Source: Bacteroidota bacterium (lineage in GTDB: Bacteria > Bacteroidota > Bacteroidia > Bacteroidales > Prolixibacteraceae). From it: 7,225 nt of DNA. Shown here one piece after another: positions 6,903 through 7,225 of the stretch. The position numbers and the translations under genes are program-made. Every line of letters starts with the position of its first letter. Position 1 is the first letter of the stretch. The stretch lies in contig JAUZOB010000167.1 in assembly GCA_030706665.1 (NCBI GenBank), forward strand, positions 1 through 7,225. The letters are read 5' to 3'. The notes under the pieces are model-generated. The model saw only the letters and a list, made by a program, of their open reading frames with translations, did not search any database and was not told where the DNA came from.

Positions 6903-7225
6903 TTACCACATTATCTTAACATCTACTCCTTCAGGATTATTTCCAAAGCTTAAATAGCAGGTTTTAGAAATATTATCCCAAACCATCTTTACATCCGAAA
7001 TTGTATTCTCTTTTTTATCCATTACCGATATCTTCTTAGGAGAAAACGGTAATAGAATCCGCATACTATTAACTGTTTTCAAAGGTCCTACCGACGTAAA
7101 GGCATAACTTCCCTTATAGATCTTTTCTGAATAAATCCGAGAAGCAGAAGCCAGTACCTGAGGCTGTAATTTATTTTTCACTCTTCTTAAATCATATAAG
7201 AAAGCCTGTTCTCGCGGGTTAATCA
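6903..7225 (-). CDS. Unidentified protein, C-terminal fragment (cut by right window edge)
   Basis: The frame is open from the right edge to the TAA at 6903-6905, giving about 107 residues that begin INPREQAFLYDLRRVKNKLQ and end FGNNPEGVDVKIMW. A GTG at 7179-7181 could serve as a start for 92 residues, but the open frame continues coding-like upstream of it (INPREQAFLYDLRR), so I read this as the C-terminus of a longer gene. The alternating hydrophobic pattern (MRILLPFSPKKISVMD, CYLSFGN, VDVKIMW) suggests a terminal beta-sandwich. Such tails are common in secreted carbohydrate-active enzymes of Bacteroidota, but I do not recognise the family. No signal peptide can be judged. The gene ends before a strong terminator, so it is probably not co-transcribed with GH38, though its position on the same strand beside the mannosidases leaves a shared locus possible. 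Confidence 0.8.
   Translation of the reverse strand, partial: INPREQAFLYDLRRVKNKLQPQVLASASRIYSEKIYKGSYAFTSVGPLKTVNSMRILLPFSPKKISVMDKKENTISDVKMVWDNISKTCYLSFGNNPEGVDVKIMW

Overview
The window looks like chromosomal DNA of a Bacteroidota bacterium, most likely a gut or host-associated Bacteroidales (Bacteroides/Parabacteroides type). The reasons are the protein families (a GH92 next to a GH38, with a fucose/glucose-type MFS permease), the AT-rich intergenic regions, start codons without Shine-Dalgarno sequences, and a TAnnTTTG-type promoter element. All recognisable genes are on the minus strand, so transcription runs from the right edge to the left.

Layout in the direction of transcription. 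(1) From the right edge to 6903: the C-terminal ~107 residues of an unidentified protein. It is followed by a strong 15-bp hairpin at 6827-6869 that I read as its terminator. (2) 6422-6902: a 481-bp gene-free leader with a second, 9-bp inverted repeat at 6649-6669. (3) 3185-6421: a secreted GH38 alpha-mannosidase (1078 residues from the preferred start), with all four expected zinc-site residues and an extra C-terminal domain. (4) 2927-3184: a 258-bp gap with a hairpin just after the GH38 stop, a Bacteroides-type -7 element and a small palindrome next to it. (5) 650-2926: a secreted GH92 alpha-mannosidase (758 residues) with an intact catalytic site and the His-Glu pair associated with alpha-1,2 specificity. 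(6) A 63-bp gap without a terminator, then 1-586: the first 195 residues (six membrane segments) of an MFS sugar permease that runs off the left edge.

How the genes work together (inference). The two mannosidases use different chemistry: GH38 is zinc-dependent and retaining, GH92 is calcium-dependent and inverting. Both have plain signal peptides without a lipobox, so they should act in the periplasm on mannosides already taken across the outer membrane. The MFS permease would carry the released sugar, probably mannose, into the cytoplasm. This is a coherent back end of a mannan or high-mannose N-glycan utilisation locus. No SusC/SusD pair, surface endo-enzyme or regulator is visible here; these would lie outside the window or be absent.

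I found no RNA gene, CRISPR array, insertion sequence, or clear evidence of an undescribed system. The least explained parts are the GH38 C-terminal domain, the truncated right-edge gene and the inverted repeats in the two leaders.
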